Origin: Nitrososphaerota archaeon
GTDB lineage: Archaea > Thermoproteota > Nitrososphaeria > Nitrososphaerales > Nitrosopumilaceae
DNA length: 64,000 nt
Direction of reading: 5' to 3'
Assembly: GCA_026708305.1 (NCBI GenBank)
Contig: JAPOVD010000005.1
Location: forward strand, 62,001 to 126,000
Shown: in pieces, positions 1-9,304 of the stretch
How positions within the stretch are numbered: the first letter of the stretch is position 1
Layout: each line of letters starts with the position of its first letter
Position numbers and translations under genes: made by a program
The notes under the pieces: model-generated
What the model saw: only the letters and a program-made list of their open reading frames with translations
Database searches by the model: none
What the model was told of the DNA's origin: nothing

Positions 1-2
1 AT

Positions 3-1892
3 GATTTATACAAACTATTAAAACCAATAAAAATACAAAATAATGAAATATTATATGATCGTAGTAATAAAAACATATTAGAAAAATTAGGTGTACCGCA
101 TGTATTAACAGAAAAACACATCTCTATAGTAGGACTGGATAAAGATATTTTGTATACTTTGTTATTTAGAAAAAACATTGTTTTTAATTCTAATTCTGTA
201 GTAAAAATATTATCTAATTCATCAGGAATCAAAATCTGTAATAAATCATCAACAACTATAGGTGTTAGGATAGGACGCCCAGAAAAAGCGTCTATTCGTA
301 AAATGAAACCACCAATCCATGTCATATTTCCAACAGGTGGAGTAGGTGGTGTTTCTAGAGATATATGTAAAGCTTCACAAAAAGAAAACTTCCATACTAT
401 AATACATAATAAAATATGTTCACAATGTAATAACATATCAATTGGTATAAAATGTAAAAAATGTAATAATAAAACTAAAATCATATACTCATGTACTTTA
501 TGTAAAATACATAATGCAACTAACATATGTAAAAAATGTAAAAAACAATGCGTTGTATACTCTAACAACTATTTTTCACTTAAAAAAGAATTATTAGCAA
601 TACAAAAAACTATGGGAATTCGCGTTAAAAAACCACTCAAAGGTGTTAAAGAATTAATTGGACAAAATAAGGTAGCTGAACCACTGGAAAAAGGATTAAT
701 TAGACAAAACTTAGATCTAACAGTATTTAGAGACGGTACAATTAGATTTGATTCCACTAATTCTCCATTAACTCATTTCAAACCAAAATGGATAAATGTT
801 AGTACATCCATTCTTAAAAAACTTGGGTATGAAAAAGATATAGAAAATAAACCATTAACAAATTCCAATCAAATAATAGAATTACGTATACAGGATGTTA
901 TAATTCCATATGAATGTGGAAAATCATTAATGAAGATATCCAAATATATAGATATAGAATTAGAAAAACTATATAAAAAAAACACATTTTACAATATATC
1001 TAATGTTTATGATCTTATAGGGCATTTAATAGTTGGTTTGGCGCCACATACTTCTGTAGGCATAATTGGAAGAATAATTGGATTTACGAAAACACATACA
1101 TGCTTCGCCACTCCTAATTGGCATTCTGCTAAGCGTAGAGATGCTGACGGCGATGCAGATTCAATAATATTACTTATGGATGTATTATTAAATTTCTCTA
1201 AAAATTTTTTATCTGATAAAATTGGTGGTTTGATGGATGCACCATTATTAATACAACCATTAGTAGTCCCACATGAATCACAATCACAAGCACATAATTT
1301 AGAAATAGTAAAAAAATATCCAATATCGTTTTTTAGATCGACTATAAAAAAACAAAAAGCTACAGATGTTAAATCTGTTGAATTAATAAAATCAAAACTA
1401 GATACGGAAAAACAGTTTTATGGATACCATTATACTCATGATACCTCTATATTGAATGTATCAAAATCTCGTAGTGCATATACTTCATTAAACTCGATGT
1501 TGGATAAATTTGATCTACAAATACGAAATGCTAATATAATAAATTCTATTGACACTGACGAAATGATATCTAATTTGATAACAACTCACATTATACCTGA
1601 CATAATGGGCAATCTTAGAGCTTACACAACACAAAAATTTAGATGTACATCTTGTGGTAAAAAATATAGGAGAGTCCCGCTTTTTTTTTATTGTAATTGT
1701 GGAAATAACTTAATTCAAACTATAACAAGATCTACTGTAGAAAAGTATCTTTCCTTCGCGATTAGACTAGCAAACAAATATTCAGTCAGCCCATACATTA
1801 AAAATAGAATATCTACATTATCAGAAGAGATAGATTTTATTTTTGGGCATAAAAATAACATACAATCTATTATTTCAGATTTTATAAAATAA
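3..1892 (+). CDS. polC: DNA polymerase D large subunit DP2, 3' part
   Basis: This is the C-terminal part of the catalytic large subunit of the archaeal replicative polymerase PolD. The frame is open to the left edge, so the gene starts outside the window; about 629 residues are present. The acidic catalytic motif DADGDAD lies at nt 1140-1160, followed by the family pattern GGLMDAPLL. A CxxC-rich region (nt 418-552) and a C-terminal CxxC pair (nt 1644-1655 and 1692-1700) look like zinc ribbons, the last matching the DP2 tail that contacts the small subunit or PCNA. No intein is seen in this part. It ends two bases before the convergent glyA. Identification is firm. Confidence 0.95.
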   Translation, partial: DLYKLLKPIKIQNNEILYDRSNKNILEKLGVPHVLTEKHISIVGLDKDILYTLLFRKNIVFNSNSVVKILSNSSGIKICNKSSTTIGVRIGRPEKASIRKMKPPIHVIFPTGGVGGVSRDICKASQKENFHTIIHNKICSQCNNISIGIKCKKCNNKTKIIYSCTLCKIHNATNICKKCKKQCVVYSNNYFSLKKELLAIQKTMGIRVKKPLKGVKELIGQNKVAEPLEKGLIRQNLDLTVFRDGTIRFDSTNSPLTHFKPKWINVSTSILKKLGYEKDIENKPLTNSNQIIELRIQDVIIPYECGKSLMKISKYIDIELEKLYKKNTFYNISNVYDLIGHLIVGLAPHTSVGIIGRIIGFTKTHTCFATPNWHSAKRRDADGDADSIILLMDVLLNFSKNFLSDKIGGLMDAPLLIQPLVVPHESQSQAHNLEIVKKYPISFFRSTIKKQKATDVKSVELIKSKLDTEKQFYGYHYTHDTSILNVSKSRSAYTSLNSMLDKFDLQIRNANIINSIDTDEMISNLITTHIIPDIMGNLRAYTTQKFRCTSCGKKYRRVPLFFYCNCGNNLIQTITRSTVEKYLSFAIRLANKYSVSPYIKNRISTLSEEIDFIFGHKNNIQSIISDFIK

Positions 1893-1893
1893 T

Positions 1894-3213
1894 TTATTTA
1901 ATTTTTATATATTCATAAGCTTTGGTTTTATCATCAAAACAATATTTTACTTTTTGAAAATCATTTCTAAACATCTTTACTTTATTTTGTATTTTAACAG
2001 ATTCTTTTTTATCAATTATTACATTTTTAATGAATTCGGCAATTTGTTTCATTTCTGATTTTTTCATGCCTAATCTTGTTATCTCAGATACGCCAATTCT
2101 TATTCCTCCTGGATGAAGATAATTTCTTCCAGCTTTAATATCGCCTGGAATCAATTGCCTATTGACAATTATGTTGGATTTTTCTAACTCTTTTTCTGCT
2201 TTCCCTCCATCTGAATATTTTGATATGTCGACCACAACTTGATGTGATTTAGTAAAACCATTTTTTTCACCAAGTACATCAAAACCAAATTCATTCAATG
2301 AACAAGCTAACATCTTTGCATTTTCTATAATATCTTTTGCATATATACTTCCAAACTCTAAAGATTCTATAAAAGCTATAGTCTTAGCTGCCATATGATG
2401 AATGTGATGATTACTAGTCAATCCTGGAAATGTAGCCTTCTTTATTTTCTCAGCAAATTTATCATATGATAAAATTAAACCACCTTGTGGGCCAAATAAA
2501 GTCTTATGCGTACTCATAGTCATAGTATCGGCACCTTCTCTTAACGGATCTTGAAATTGTTTACCTGCTATTAAACCTGCTACATGTGCAGCATCATAAT
2601 TGATATGTATATTGTATTCTTTGAATATTTCTGACAATTCTTTTACTGGATGTGGAAACAAAAATAACGATCCTCCGAACATAGATAGTTTGGGAATTTT
2701 ATCTTGTTCTAATTTTTTTATTTTATGAATTGTTTTATCGATGTCTATATTCATATTGACTTTATCAAATGGAAACGAATCTATATTTAGACCATGTACT
2801 AATCCTGCAGTCCCACTATACTCTTTTTTTCCATGTGATATATGTCCACCTGAAGAAATAGGCATACATATCATTATGTCTCCAGGTAGCGTAAACGCTG
2901 AATATATTATTAGATTTGACACCACTCCTGATATTGGTCTAACATCTGCAAATTCTGCATTGTATAGTTCTTTTGCTAACTTTGCACATTCTAATTCTAC
3001 TTGATCTATATATTCACATCCTGCATATACCCTTTCTCCAGGCCATCCTTCTGCATATCTATTTGCAAAGTCAGATATTGTAGCTTCTCTAACAGCAGGA
3101 CTTGTTATATTCTCACTAGCAATCAATGGAATAGAATTGCTAAAAAAATCATTATGATTTTCTAATAACGAAAAAATCTTCTTATATTTTTCTTTATACA
3201 AAGAATTATGCAT
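1894..3213 (-). CDS. glyA: Serine hydroxymethyltransferase
   Basis: This PLP enzyme interconverts serine and glycine using a tetrahydrofolate-type one-carbon carrier in the cytoplasm. The 439 residues match the family length. Recognisable motifs are the N-terminal LIASEN (about 30-35), the substrate-region RYAEGWPG (52-59), DAAHVAGL (207-214) and the PLP-lysine motif STHKTLFGPQGG with Lys about 237. The start lies 87 bp from the divergently transcribed thermosome gene, so the two promoters share that spacer. The 3' end faces polC with almost no gap. Confidence 0.96.
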   Translation of the reverse strand: MHNSLYKEKYKKIFSLLENHNDFFSNSIPLIASENITSPAVREATISDFANRYAEGWPGERVYAGCEYIDQVELECAKLAKELYNAEFADVRPISGVVSNLIIYSAFTLPGDIMICMPISSGGHISHGKKEYSGTAGLVHGLNIDSFPFDKVNMNIDIDKTIHKIKKLEQDKIPKLSMFGGSLFLFPHPVKELSEIFKEYNIHINYDAAHVAGLIAGKQFQDPLREGADTMTMSTHKTLFGPQGGLILSYDKFAEKIKKATFPGLTSNHHIHHMAAKTIAFIESLEFGSIYAKDIIENAKMLACSLNEFGFDVLGEKNGFTKSHQVVVDISKYSDGGKAEKELEKSNIIVNRQLIPGDIKAGRNYLHPGGIRIGVSEITRLGMKKSEMKQIAEFIKNVIIDKKESVKIQNKVKMFRNDFQKVKYCFDDKTKAYEYIKIK

Positions 3214-3268
3214 TCATATAAGTAAAATTTTTTATCAATATATTTTTTTAATTTTAGTCGTGAAATAA

Positions 3269-3280
3269 GTATAAAAAAGG
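3269..3280 (+). promoter_or_regulatory. TATA box of the thermosome gene
   Basis: The element AGTATAAAAAAG sits about 27 bp upstream of the ATG at 3301. Archaeal transcription usually begins 25-27 bp past the TATA centre, so the transcript would start at or beside the start codon and be leaderless. This is inferred from position and sequence only. Confidence 0.5.
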
Positions 3281-3300
3281 GAATTTATTTTAATATATTT

Positions 3301-5067
3301 ATGAGTATACAAACCCCAAAGGGTACTTTACCTGTGGTATTACTAAAAGAAGGCGCTAATGAAACTAAAGGGCGCGAAGCACAAAAAAACAATATATCAG
3401 CTAGTAAGATTATTGCTGAAATAGTACGTTCTAGCTTGGGACCTAGAGGAATGGACAAAATGCTTGTTGATTCTTTGGGAGACGTAACAATAACAAATGA
3501 TGGAGCTACAATTCTTAAAGAAATTGATGTGCAACATCCAGCTGCTAAAATGTTAGTTGAAATTTCCAAGACTACTGATAACGAAGTGGGTGACGGTACT
3601 ACTTCTGCTGTCATATTAGCTGGTTCTTTGTTAGAAAACGCTGAATCTTTACTGAGTTTAGACGTTCATCCAACAATAATAGTTGATGGTTATAGAAAAG
3701 CTGCTAATAAAAGCAAGGAACTTTTGAGAGATATCGCAGATAAAATTCCAGCAGATGATAAATCAATTTTACTAAAAATTGCTAAGACTGCAATGCAGAC
3801 AAAGTTAGTTAGAAAAGAATCTGAAGTTCTTGCTAAAATAATAGTAAAATCAGTTCTGGCAGTAGCAGAAAAAAATGGAGATGATTATATTGTGGATGTA
3901 GACGATATAAAAGTAGAAAAAAAATCAGGAGGATCAATTAAAGATTCTAATTTAATAGATGGAATAGTTATAGATAAAGAAATTGTACATGGCGGAATGC
4001 CAAAAAAAATTGATAATGCAAAAATTGCGTTAATTAATGCTGCTCTTGAAATAAACAAAACTGAAACAGACGCTAAAATTAACATTTCTAATCCACAACA
4101 AATGAAAGCATTTCTTGATGAAGAAAATAGAATGTTAAAAAATATGGTTGATAAAATAATACAAAATAATGCTAATGTAGTATTATGTCAAAAAGGAATT
4201 GATGATATGGCTCAGCATTATTTTGCAAAATCTGGCGTGATCGCAGTTAGAAGAATAAAAGAGAGTGACATGACAAAACTAGCTAGAGCTACTGGAGCAA
4301 GAATAATAACAAATCTTGATGACTTAAATGAAAATGAATTAGGAGAGGCTGAACTTGTAGAAGAAAGATCTATTGAAGAAGACAAATGGGTTTTTATTGA
4401 AGGTTGTAAACACCCACGTTCTGTTACACTTCTACTTAGAGGCGGATCTCAGAGGGTTGTTGACGAAGTTGAACGTTCTGTGCATGATGCAATTATGGTA
4501 GTGCGAGATGTTATGGAACACCCTTCCATAGTAGCTGGAGGAGGAGCGCCTGAAACATACGCAGCAACTAAACTTAGAACATGGGCAAAAACATTAGAAG
4601 GTAGAGAGCAATTAGCTGCTGAAAAATTTGCTGATGCATTAGAATCTATACCATTAGCATTAGCAGAAAATGCTGGAATGGATTCAATAGATACGTTAGC
4701 TAATTTACGTTCAAAGCAGTTAAAAGATGAAAAATGGACAGGAATAGATGTAATGAAAAGCCGTATTGTTAACATGAAGTCTAGTGATATTGTAGAACCA
4801 TTATCAGTAAAACATCAAATAATATCTGCTGCTTCTGAAGCTGCTTGTATGATACTCAGAATAGATGATGTAATAGCCACAGCAAAATCAGCAGGTCCTC
4901 CACCAGGTGGTGAAGGTGGAATGGGCGGAATGCCTGGAATGGGCGGAATGCCTGGAATGGGCGGAATGCCTGGAATGGGCGGAATGCCTGGAATGGGCGG
5001 AATGCCTGGAATGGGCGGAATGCCTGGAATGGGCGGAATGCCTGGAATGGGCGGAATGGACATGTAG
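3301..5067 (+). CDS. Thermosome (group II chaperonin) subunit
   Basis: This is a subunit of the archaeal ATP-driven protein-folding chaperonin, which forms a double-ring cytosolic complex. ATP-binding signatures are visible: LGPRGMDKM (46-54), TNDGATIL (65-72) and GDGTT (97-101). The apical domain is central and the AGGGAPE equatorial motif lies near residue 411. The body is of usual length, but the C-terminal Gly/Met tail is long and built from seven exact hexapeptide repeats (GGMPGM) encoded by an 18-bp tandem repeat. Such flexible GGM tails project into the folding chamber in this family. It is monocistronic, with a strong TATA box upstream and a T-rich end. Confidence 0.97.
   Translation: MSIQTPKGTLPVVLLKEGANETKGREAQKNNISASKIIAEIVRSSLGPRGMDKMLVDSLGDVTITNDGATILKEIDVQHPAAKMLVEISKTTDNEVGDGTTSAVILAGSLLENAESLLSLDVHPTIIVDGYRKAANKSKELLRDIADKIPADDKSILLKIAKTAMQTKLVRKESEVLAKIIVKSVLAVAEKNGDDYIVDVDDIKVEKKSGGSIKDSNLIDGIVIDKEIVHGGMPKKIDNAKIALINAALEINKTETDAKINISNPQQMKAFLDEENRMLKNMVDKIIQNNANVVLCQKGIDDMAQHYFAKSGVIAVRRIKESDMTKLARATGARIITNLDDLNENELGEAELVEERSIEEDKWVFIEGCKHPRSVTLLLRGGSQRVVDEVERSVHDAIMVVRDVMEHPSIVAGGGAPETYAATKLRTWAKTLEGREQLAAEKFADALESIPLALAENAGMDSIDTLANLRSKQLKDEKWTGIDVMKSRIVNMKSSDIVEPLSVKHQIISAASEAACMILRIDDVIATAKSAGPPPGGEGGMGGMPGMGGMPGMGGMPGMGGMPGMGGMPGMGGMPGMGGMPGMGGMDM
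4924..5049 (+). repeat. 18-bp x 7 tandem repeat inside the thermosome gene
   Basis: Seven consecutive, apparently identical copies of GGCGGAATGCCTGGAATG encode GGMPGM repeats in the chaperonin tail. The unit is in frame, so a copy-number change would lengthen or shorten the tail without a frameshift. The block is much more GC-rich than its surroundings. Confidence 0.95.
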
Positions 5068-5084
5068 CCCTAACCCATTTTTAT

Positions 5085-5122
5085 GTTGTGTTTAATTTTT
5101 AATATTGTTTTTAACAATTTTA
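5085..5122 (+). terminator. T-rich terminator candidate after the thermosome
   Basis: The short spacer between the convergent thermosome and glnA genes holds several T-runs (TTTAATTTTTAA, TTGTTTTTAA). Archaeal termination commonly uses T-tracts without a hairpin. The call is weak because T-runs are frequent in this AT-rich DNA. Confidence 0.3.
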
Positions 5123-5123
5123 T

Positions 5124-6584
5124 TTATACATCAAAATAAAGATAAAATTCATGTGGATGCGGTCTTATTGATATTTCCCTTTGATCTTTTCGTTCCAACT
5201 CTATAATTTTATCTATCACATCATTTGAAAAAACAGGGATCAAAAATTTTCTATCACATTCTAATTCGTCCAACGCTTCTCCTAAATTTGCAGGAAGCAC
5301 ATCTATACCTTTTTTGGTTCTCTCTGTCTTTGACATTTTGAATATATCTTCACGCACCTGGTTCCCAGGCTCTATTTTTTTCTTAATTCCATCTATGCCT
5401 GCAGCCAATACTGAAGAAAAAACTAAATATGGATTAGCAGAAGGGTCTGGAGCTCTAAATTCTAATCTTTTTAAATATGAATATTTTTTATTTTTAAAAT
5501 GCTGTGGTACTCTAACTATTGCTGATCTGTTACTAGTGCTCCATGCTATATATGCAGGAGCTTCATAACCTGGAACTAGTCTGTGATAAGAGTTAGTTGT
5601 AGGGTTTGATATGGCAGTTAATGCTTTTGCATGATCAATTATGCCACCACAAAAATATCTACCAATTTGACTTAATTCATCAACATCATTTTCATCATAA
5701 AATACATTGAAATTATCTTTCCATAAACTTACATTAGTATGCATACCAGATCCCGCATCCATTGATATCGGTTTTGGCATCATAGTTGCTATTTTCTCAT
5801 ATTTCTGTGCTATATTACGTACTACAAATTTGTACGTTTGAGTTGCGTCTGCAGCATTTGTAAGGCGATCATATTTAATATCTATTTCACATTGACCAGC
5901 TGTAGCAACTTCATGATGATGATTATCACAAAGAATGCCAAAATATTCACTTAAAACATCAACACACTCATTTCGAAAAGGAGTTAGTGTATCTGATGGA
6001 GTACTTGGATAATAACCTTCTTTTAGCCCCATAGGGTACCCAGTACCATCTTCACTCCAAGGCGCTTCTTTAGATTCTATAGAATATGATTGGCCTTTAT
6101 ATGGAGTTAACACATCCCAATGAATTTTATCAAATACAAAAAATTCTACTTCTGGACCCCATAGGCTATAATCAAACATCTGTTCATTGATGTATCTTTC
6201 AGCTTTTTGCGCAATACCACGTGGATCTCTTTCTAATCTGCCTCTTTCTTTTCCCCAATATACATCACATATCAACCTAGCTGTTTTTTTATCAGTCATC
6301 CATGGTATGATTGAATACGAATTAGGATCTGGTTTTAAAATAAGATCAGAATCATCAATGCTAGTAAAACCTATGATGGACGATCCATCTAATTTTGGTA
6401 AACCATCATTCATCTGATCTGCTGTAAAAGTATTTGCAGATATTGTAGTGTGATGAAACCTACCAACTAAACTTGAGAACTGTAAATCTATGAATTTTAT
6501 GTTATCTGATTTTATTCTTGTAAAAACATCTTGGCCAGAATATTTTATCTGGGCCGCATTTCCATCAATTACTTTATATGGCAA
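5124..6584 (-). CDS. glnA: Glutamine synthetase type I
   Basis: This enzyme makes glutamine from glutamate, ammonia and ATP and is the main ammonium-assimilation route. At 486 residues it matches the dodecameric type I family. Visible signatures are GPEVEFFVFD near residue 144 (metal and glutamate site), the HHHEVATAGQ region near 220, the DAGSGMHTNVSLW ATP/metal motif, and a C-terminal RLEFRAPDPSANPYL block. I could not identify a clear adenylylation tyrosine loop. It runs convergently towards the thermosome gene and divergently from the GINS gene. Confidence 0.96.
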   Translation of the reverse strand: MPYKVIDGNAAQIKYSGQDVFTRIKSDNIKFIDLQFSSLVGRFHHTTISANTFTADQMNDGLPKLDGSSIIGFTSIDDSDLILKPDPNSYSIIPWMTDKKTARLICDVYWGKERGRLERDPRGIAQKAERYINEQMFDYSLWGPEVEFFVFDKIHWDVLTPYKGQSYSIESKEAPWSEDGTGYPMGLKEGYYPSTPSDTLTPFRNECVDVLSEYFGILCDNHHHEVATAGQCEIDIKYDRLTNAADATQTYKFVVRNIAQKYEKIATMMPKPISMDAGSGMHTNVSLWKDNFNVFYDENDVDELSQIGRYFCGGIIDHAKALTAISNPTTNSYHRLVPGYEAPAYIAWSTSNRSAIVRVPQHFKNKKYSYLKRLEFRAPDPSANPYLVFSSVLAAGIDGIKKKIEPGNQVREDIFKMSKTERTKKGIDVLPANLGEALDELECDRKFLIPVFSNDVIDKIIELERKDQREISIRPHPHEFYLYFDV

Positions 6585-6634
6585 TTTTGTATCTTAAGCT
6601 AAAGCATAATGATCCCGTCATTTAAGGATTTGTG

Positions 6635-7192
6635 ATGTCTTCAATGTCAGAAAATAAAAAAATCGACCATAATTATCTGTATGTAACAGCTCTACGTGAA
6701 ATGAATACAGAATCAATACAAGAAATTAATTCCAATTTTTATATAGATGTATCATCATTACTTGATAAAATAAAAACTGAAGAATATGACGGTATTGAAG
6801 TTAAAGTGAAAACAATGTTTATAAATATAACATTGGATATGATTTCTTTGATTATCGAGACTAGATTAGATAAAGCTATAAAGCTTAACACAGACGAAAA
6901 TTTATTGGATGTAGAACAGTGGATATTAGACAAGTATAGAAAATTCGATTCCAACACAAACATCATTATAGACGCAATAAAAAACGGTAATAACAAACTT
7001 ATTCAATCTATTTCAAATAGATTTAAAACCAAACTAGTTACCGTGAGATTTCTCCATGATCTAGACGAAATAGTAGGTTTTGATTTAAATAAATATGGGC
7101 CTTTCAAACGTGAAGATGTAGCTACTATTCCTAACAAAAACGCTCAAGTATTAATTAAGAAAAAAATAATAGAAAAAATTTATCCAAGTTAA
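6635..7192 (+). CDS. GINS complex subunit, Gins51-like
   Basis: GINS couples the MCM helicase to the replication fork. The 185-residue protein has a helical N-terminal A domain followed by a small C-terminal B domain beginning near residue 144, with the family pattern VRFLHDLDEIVGFDLNKYGP and a following DV-x-x-IP-x-x-NA. That order (A then B) is typical of Gins51/Sld5-type subunits. I chose the ATG at 6635 because AAGG at 6624-6627 is well placed as a ribosome-binding site; a GTG one codon upstream is also possible. One base separates its stop from the next gene. Confidence 0.8.
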   Translation: MSSMSENKKIDHNYLYVTALREMNTESIQEINSNFYIDVSSLLDKIKTEEYDGIEVKVKTMFINITLDMISLIIETRLDKAIKLNTDENLLDVEQWILDKYRKFDSNTNIIIDAIKNGNNKLIQSISNRFKTKLVTVRFLHDLDEIVGFDLNKYGPFKREDVATIPNKNAQVLIKKKIIEKIYPS

Positions 7193-7193
7193 C

Positions 7194-7445
7194 ATGTCCC
7201 ATCTTGATGTTGATATAGTGGATTTTATTCTATTGACAATATATCCGACAATTTCTTTATTGATAATAGAACTTATCTATAAATTCATCAAAACTAATTT
7301 AAAACACAAATTGTTATTACAGTCTAGTATGCTAATAATTTTTGGCATATCTTATTTGGTTGTAATTGAACCTCATTGGCTAACCTCCATAGTGCTATTC
7401 TCATTAGCAGCTGTATTACTATATCAGGCAAAAAATTCCAAATGA
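7194..7445 (+). CDS. Small three-helix membrane protein
   Basis: I do not recognise this 83-residue protein. It has three hydrophobic segments (roughly 8-28, 38-56 and 60-78) separated by a short Lys-rich loop, so it should be an integral membrane protein. It begins one base after the GINS stop and is probably cotranscribed with it, but there is no evidence that the two act together. Confidence 0.6.
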   Translation: MSHLDVDIVDFILLTIYPTISLLIIELIYKFIKTNLKHKLLLQSSMLIIFGISYLVVIEPHWLTSIVLFSLAAVLLYQAKNSK

Positions 7446-7490
7446 TTTTGTGTAAAATCAAAATAACAATATAATATATAATACATTACT

Positions 7491-8240
7491 ATGCATTTTT
7501 TTATGATGAAAAATCAGGTAGTGGTTATCACTGGTGCAAGTAGTGGAATTGGCTATTCTACAGCATTGCACTTATCAAAACTCAAAATGAAGATTGCTAT
7601 TGGAGCAAGAAGAACCAAAAAACTAGAAAATTTAAAAAAAAAAATGATTGAAAATGGAAGTGACGTCATATACAAAGAATTGGATGTGTCTAAAAAACAA
7701 AGTTGTAATTCATTTATTGATCATATTATAACAAAGTGGAAACGCATTGATATTTTAATAAATAACGCTGGTATAATGCCATTAAGCTTCATAAAAAATC
7801 TAAAATTTGAAGAATGGGATAGAATGATCGATGTGAATCTTAAAGGAACTTTGTATTGTACCGGATTTACAATTCCGCATATGATAAAGCAGAAATCTGG
7901 ACATATAATCAATATTTCTTCAGTAGCAGGCAAAATAGTATTTCCAGCTGGTAGCGTATATTGTGCAACAAAACATGCAATAAATGCGTTAAGTGAAGGG
8001 CTGAGACAAGAATTAAGTAGATATTCAATTAGAATAACCTCAATTGAACCTGGGGTTGTCAAAACTGAGCTTACAAATACAATTACAGACAATTCTTTGC
8101 AAAATTTTATTGAGAACAGTAAAAAAATGATTGCTCTTAAAGCTGAAGATATAGCAAATGCAATATTATTTGTTATACAAAATCCTAAACATGTTAATAT
8201 TAATGAATTATTAATCAGACCTATTTCACAAAAGCTCTAG
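7491..8240 (+). CDS. Short-chain dehydrogenase/reductase
   Basis: This is a classical SDR oxidoreductase of about 245 residues with an NAD(P)-binding Rossmann fold. The cofactor motif TGASSGIG, the structural NNAG, the catalytic Ser in ISSVAG and the YCATK catalytic Tyr/Lys motif are all present. An Arg-rich stretch after beta-2 (GARRTKK) suggests NADP(H) preference. The substrate cannot be read from sequence. The first ATG (7491) gives a five-residue N-terminal extra; ATGs at 7503 or 7506 fit the family better. Confidence 0.88.
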   Translation: MHFFMMKNQVVVITGASSGIGYSTALHLSKLKMKIAIGARRTKKLENLKKKMIENGSDVIYKELDVSKKQSCNSFIDHIITKWKRIDILINNAGIMPLSFIKNLKFEEWDRMIDVNLKGTLYCTGFTIPHMIKQKSGHIINISSVAGKIVFPAGSVYCATKHAINALSEGLRQELSRYSIRITSIEPGVVKTELTNTITDNSLQNFIENSKKMIALKAEDIANAILFVIQNPKHVNINELLIRPISQKL

Positions 8241-8380
8241 TTGATAATAATCATCACATACAGCAATTTTTTTTATAACTCATTGACAAAAATTAATCAT
8301 TTAATCATGGAGTCATGAAAAAGCATAATGCAAAATTTTTAAACTTATGAAAAACTACTGTTAAAATAATTCATGTAATC

Positions 8381-8415
8381 ATTATTAGATTGGATTATGA
8401 TAGAAATCTAATAAT
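8381..8415. repeat. 11-bp perfect inverted repeat (hairpin)
   Basis: The arms ATTATTAGATT (8381-8391) and AATCTAATAAT (8405-8415) are perfect reverse complements separated by 13 nt. The structure lies in the 205-bp spacer between the SDR gene and tRNA-Pro, 30 bp upstream of the tRNA. It could end SDR transcription or mark a control site; nothing else gene-like is seen in this spacer. Confidence 0.6.
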
Positions 8416-8445
8416 ATTTTAATATATTAATTTATTTTATAACTT

Positions 8446-8519
8446 GGGACTATAGTCTAGATTGGTATGATTCCAGCCTGGGGTGCTGGTGGTCGCAGGT
8501 TCAAATCCTGCTGGTCCCA
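8446..8519 (+). tRNA. tRNA-Pro (GGG)
   Basis: A 74-nt cloverleaf. The acceptor strands GGGACTA and TGGTCCC pair with one G-T wobble. The anticodon stem CCAGC/GCTGG encloses the loop CTGGGGT with anticodon GGG at 8480-8482. The T arm is GCAGG-TTCAAAT-CCTGC and the discriminator is A. No CCA is encoded, consistent with the cca gene nearby, and no intron is seen. Confidence 0.95.
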
Positions 8520-8539
8520 ATACATGATAAATTACGGGT

Positions 8540-9304
8540 TCATAAGTTTAAAAATTTTAAAACACGCGTAAAATTTTTTTTGTTATTATTATTCTTGTAT
8601 AGGCGTAATAACTCTATTAATTTTTCGTTGGTAATTTTACCATCGTTATTAACTTTTTTTGATATTGACGATCTTATGTACATGTATTGAATTACTGATG
8701 TTACATTTGACACTTTTCTTGTCACGCTTGCATTTTCAAAATCTAGTATTGTGGGATGATTGTTGCTAATGATTATGTGTTTTGACGCATTATTTAATTC
8801 TCCATGATCTATGTTGTATTTATCAAGAATATAGCAATCAATAAGTATCGTTTTTATTACATGATTGAAGTCATCATAGCTTACATCATCTATCCATTTA
8901 GATATTATCTCTCCATTTATATACTCCATTACAATAAAATTTTTACTACTTTCAATTATGTTAGGACCAATGTTTATATCATTTGCTATTTTTAAAAGCA
9001 GAGACTCTCTATTCATAGTCTGCTGTTGAGAATCAACACGCCTTATTTTTAGGGCGACAATTTTTTTATTTTTTTTTGCTAACGCTATTAAACCATTATG
9101 TCCTTTTCCTAGAATTGATATATTATTTATTTTTGTATTGCCAAAAAATGATATTGCTTCTATTCCTAAATGATTAATTTCAGTATATCTAGATTCTATT
9201 TGATTTTTTGTCGCAATAGGATATCCTAATATTGATACATATGGTTTTTCTAATATCTTACTAATTGGATGGAAAAATTGTTTCATCGGTAACAGCAAAT
9301 CCAT
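8540..9304 (-). CDS. Predicted Ser/Thr protein kinase, COG2112 type
   Basis: This is a small RIO/Bud32-like kinase domain protein of about 250 residues. A Gly loop (GKGHNG, about 67-72) and the catalytic Lys in ALKIRR (about 83-88) are visible, then the acidic MEYI hinge, a catalytic-loop-like YNIDHGELNNASKH and the metal-binding Asp in ILDFENAS. The HGEL/N pattern rather than HRD is characteristic of this archaeal family. Its targets are unknown. The start overlaps the end of cca by up to 44 bp (26 bp if the Met at residue 7 is used), so the two are likely translationally coupled. Confidence 0.75.
   Translation of the reverse strand: MDLLLPMKQFFHPISKILEKPYVSILGYPIATKNQIESRYTEINHLGIEAISFFGNTKINNISILGKGHNGLIALAKKNKKIVALKIRRVDSQQQTMNRESLLLKIANDINIGPNIIESSKNFIVMEYINGEIISKWIDDVSYDDFNHVIKTILIDCYILDKYNIDHGELNNASKHIIISNNHPTILDFENASVTRKVSNVTSVIQYMYIRSSISKKVNNDGKITNEKLIELLRLYKNNNNKKNFTRVLKFLNL

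Noticed and set aside
4924-5049. CRISPR-like repeat array
   Set aside because: Units are contiguous without spacers and lie in frame inside a coding sequence.
4815-5063. Open frames opposite and out of frame with the thermosome tail, with Pro-Ile-Gly and Trp-Ala-Glu repeats
   Set aside because: They are created by translating the in-gene 18-bp repeat in other frames; the thermosome frame has clear homology.
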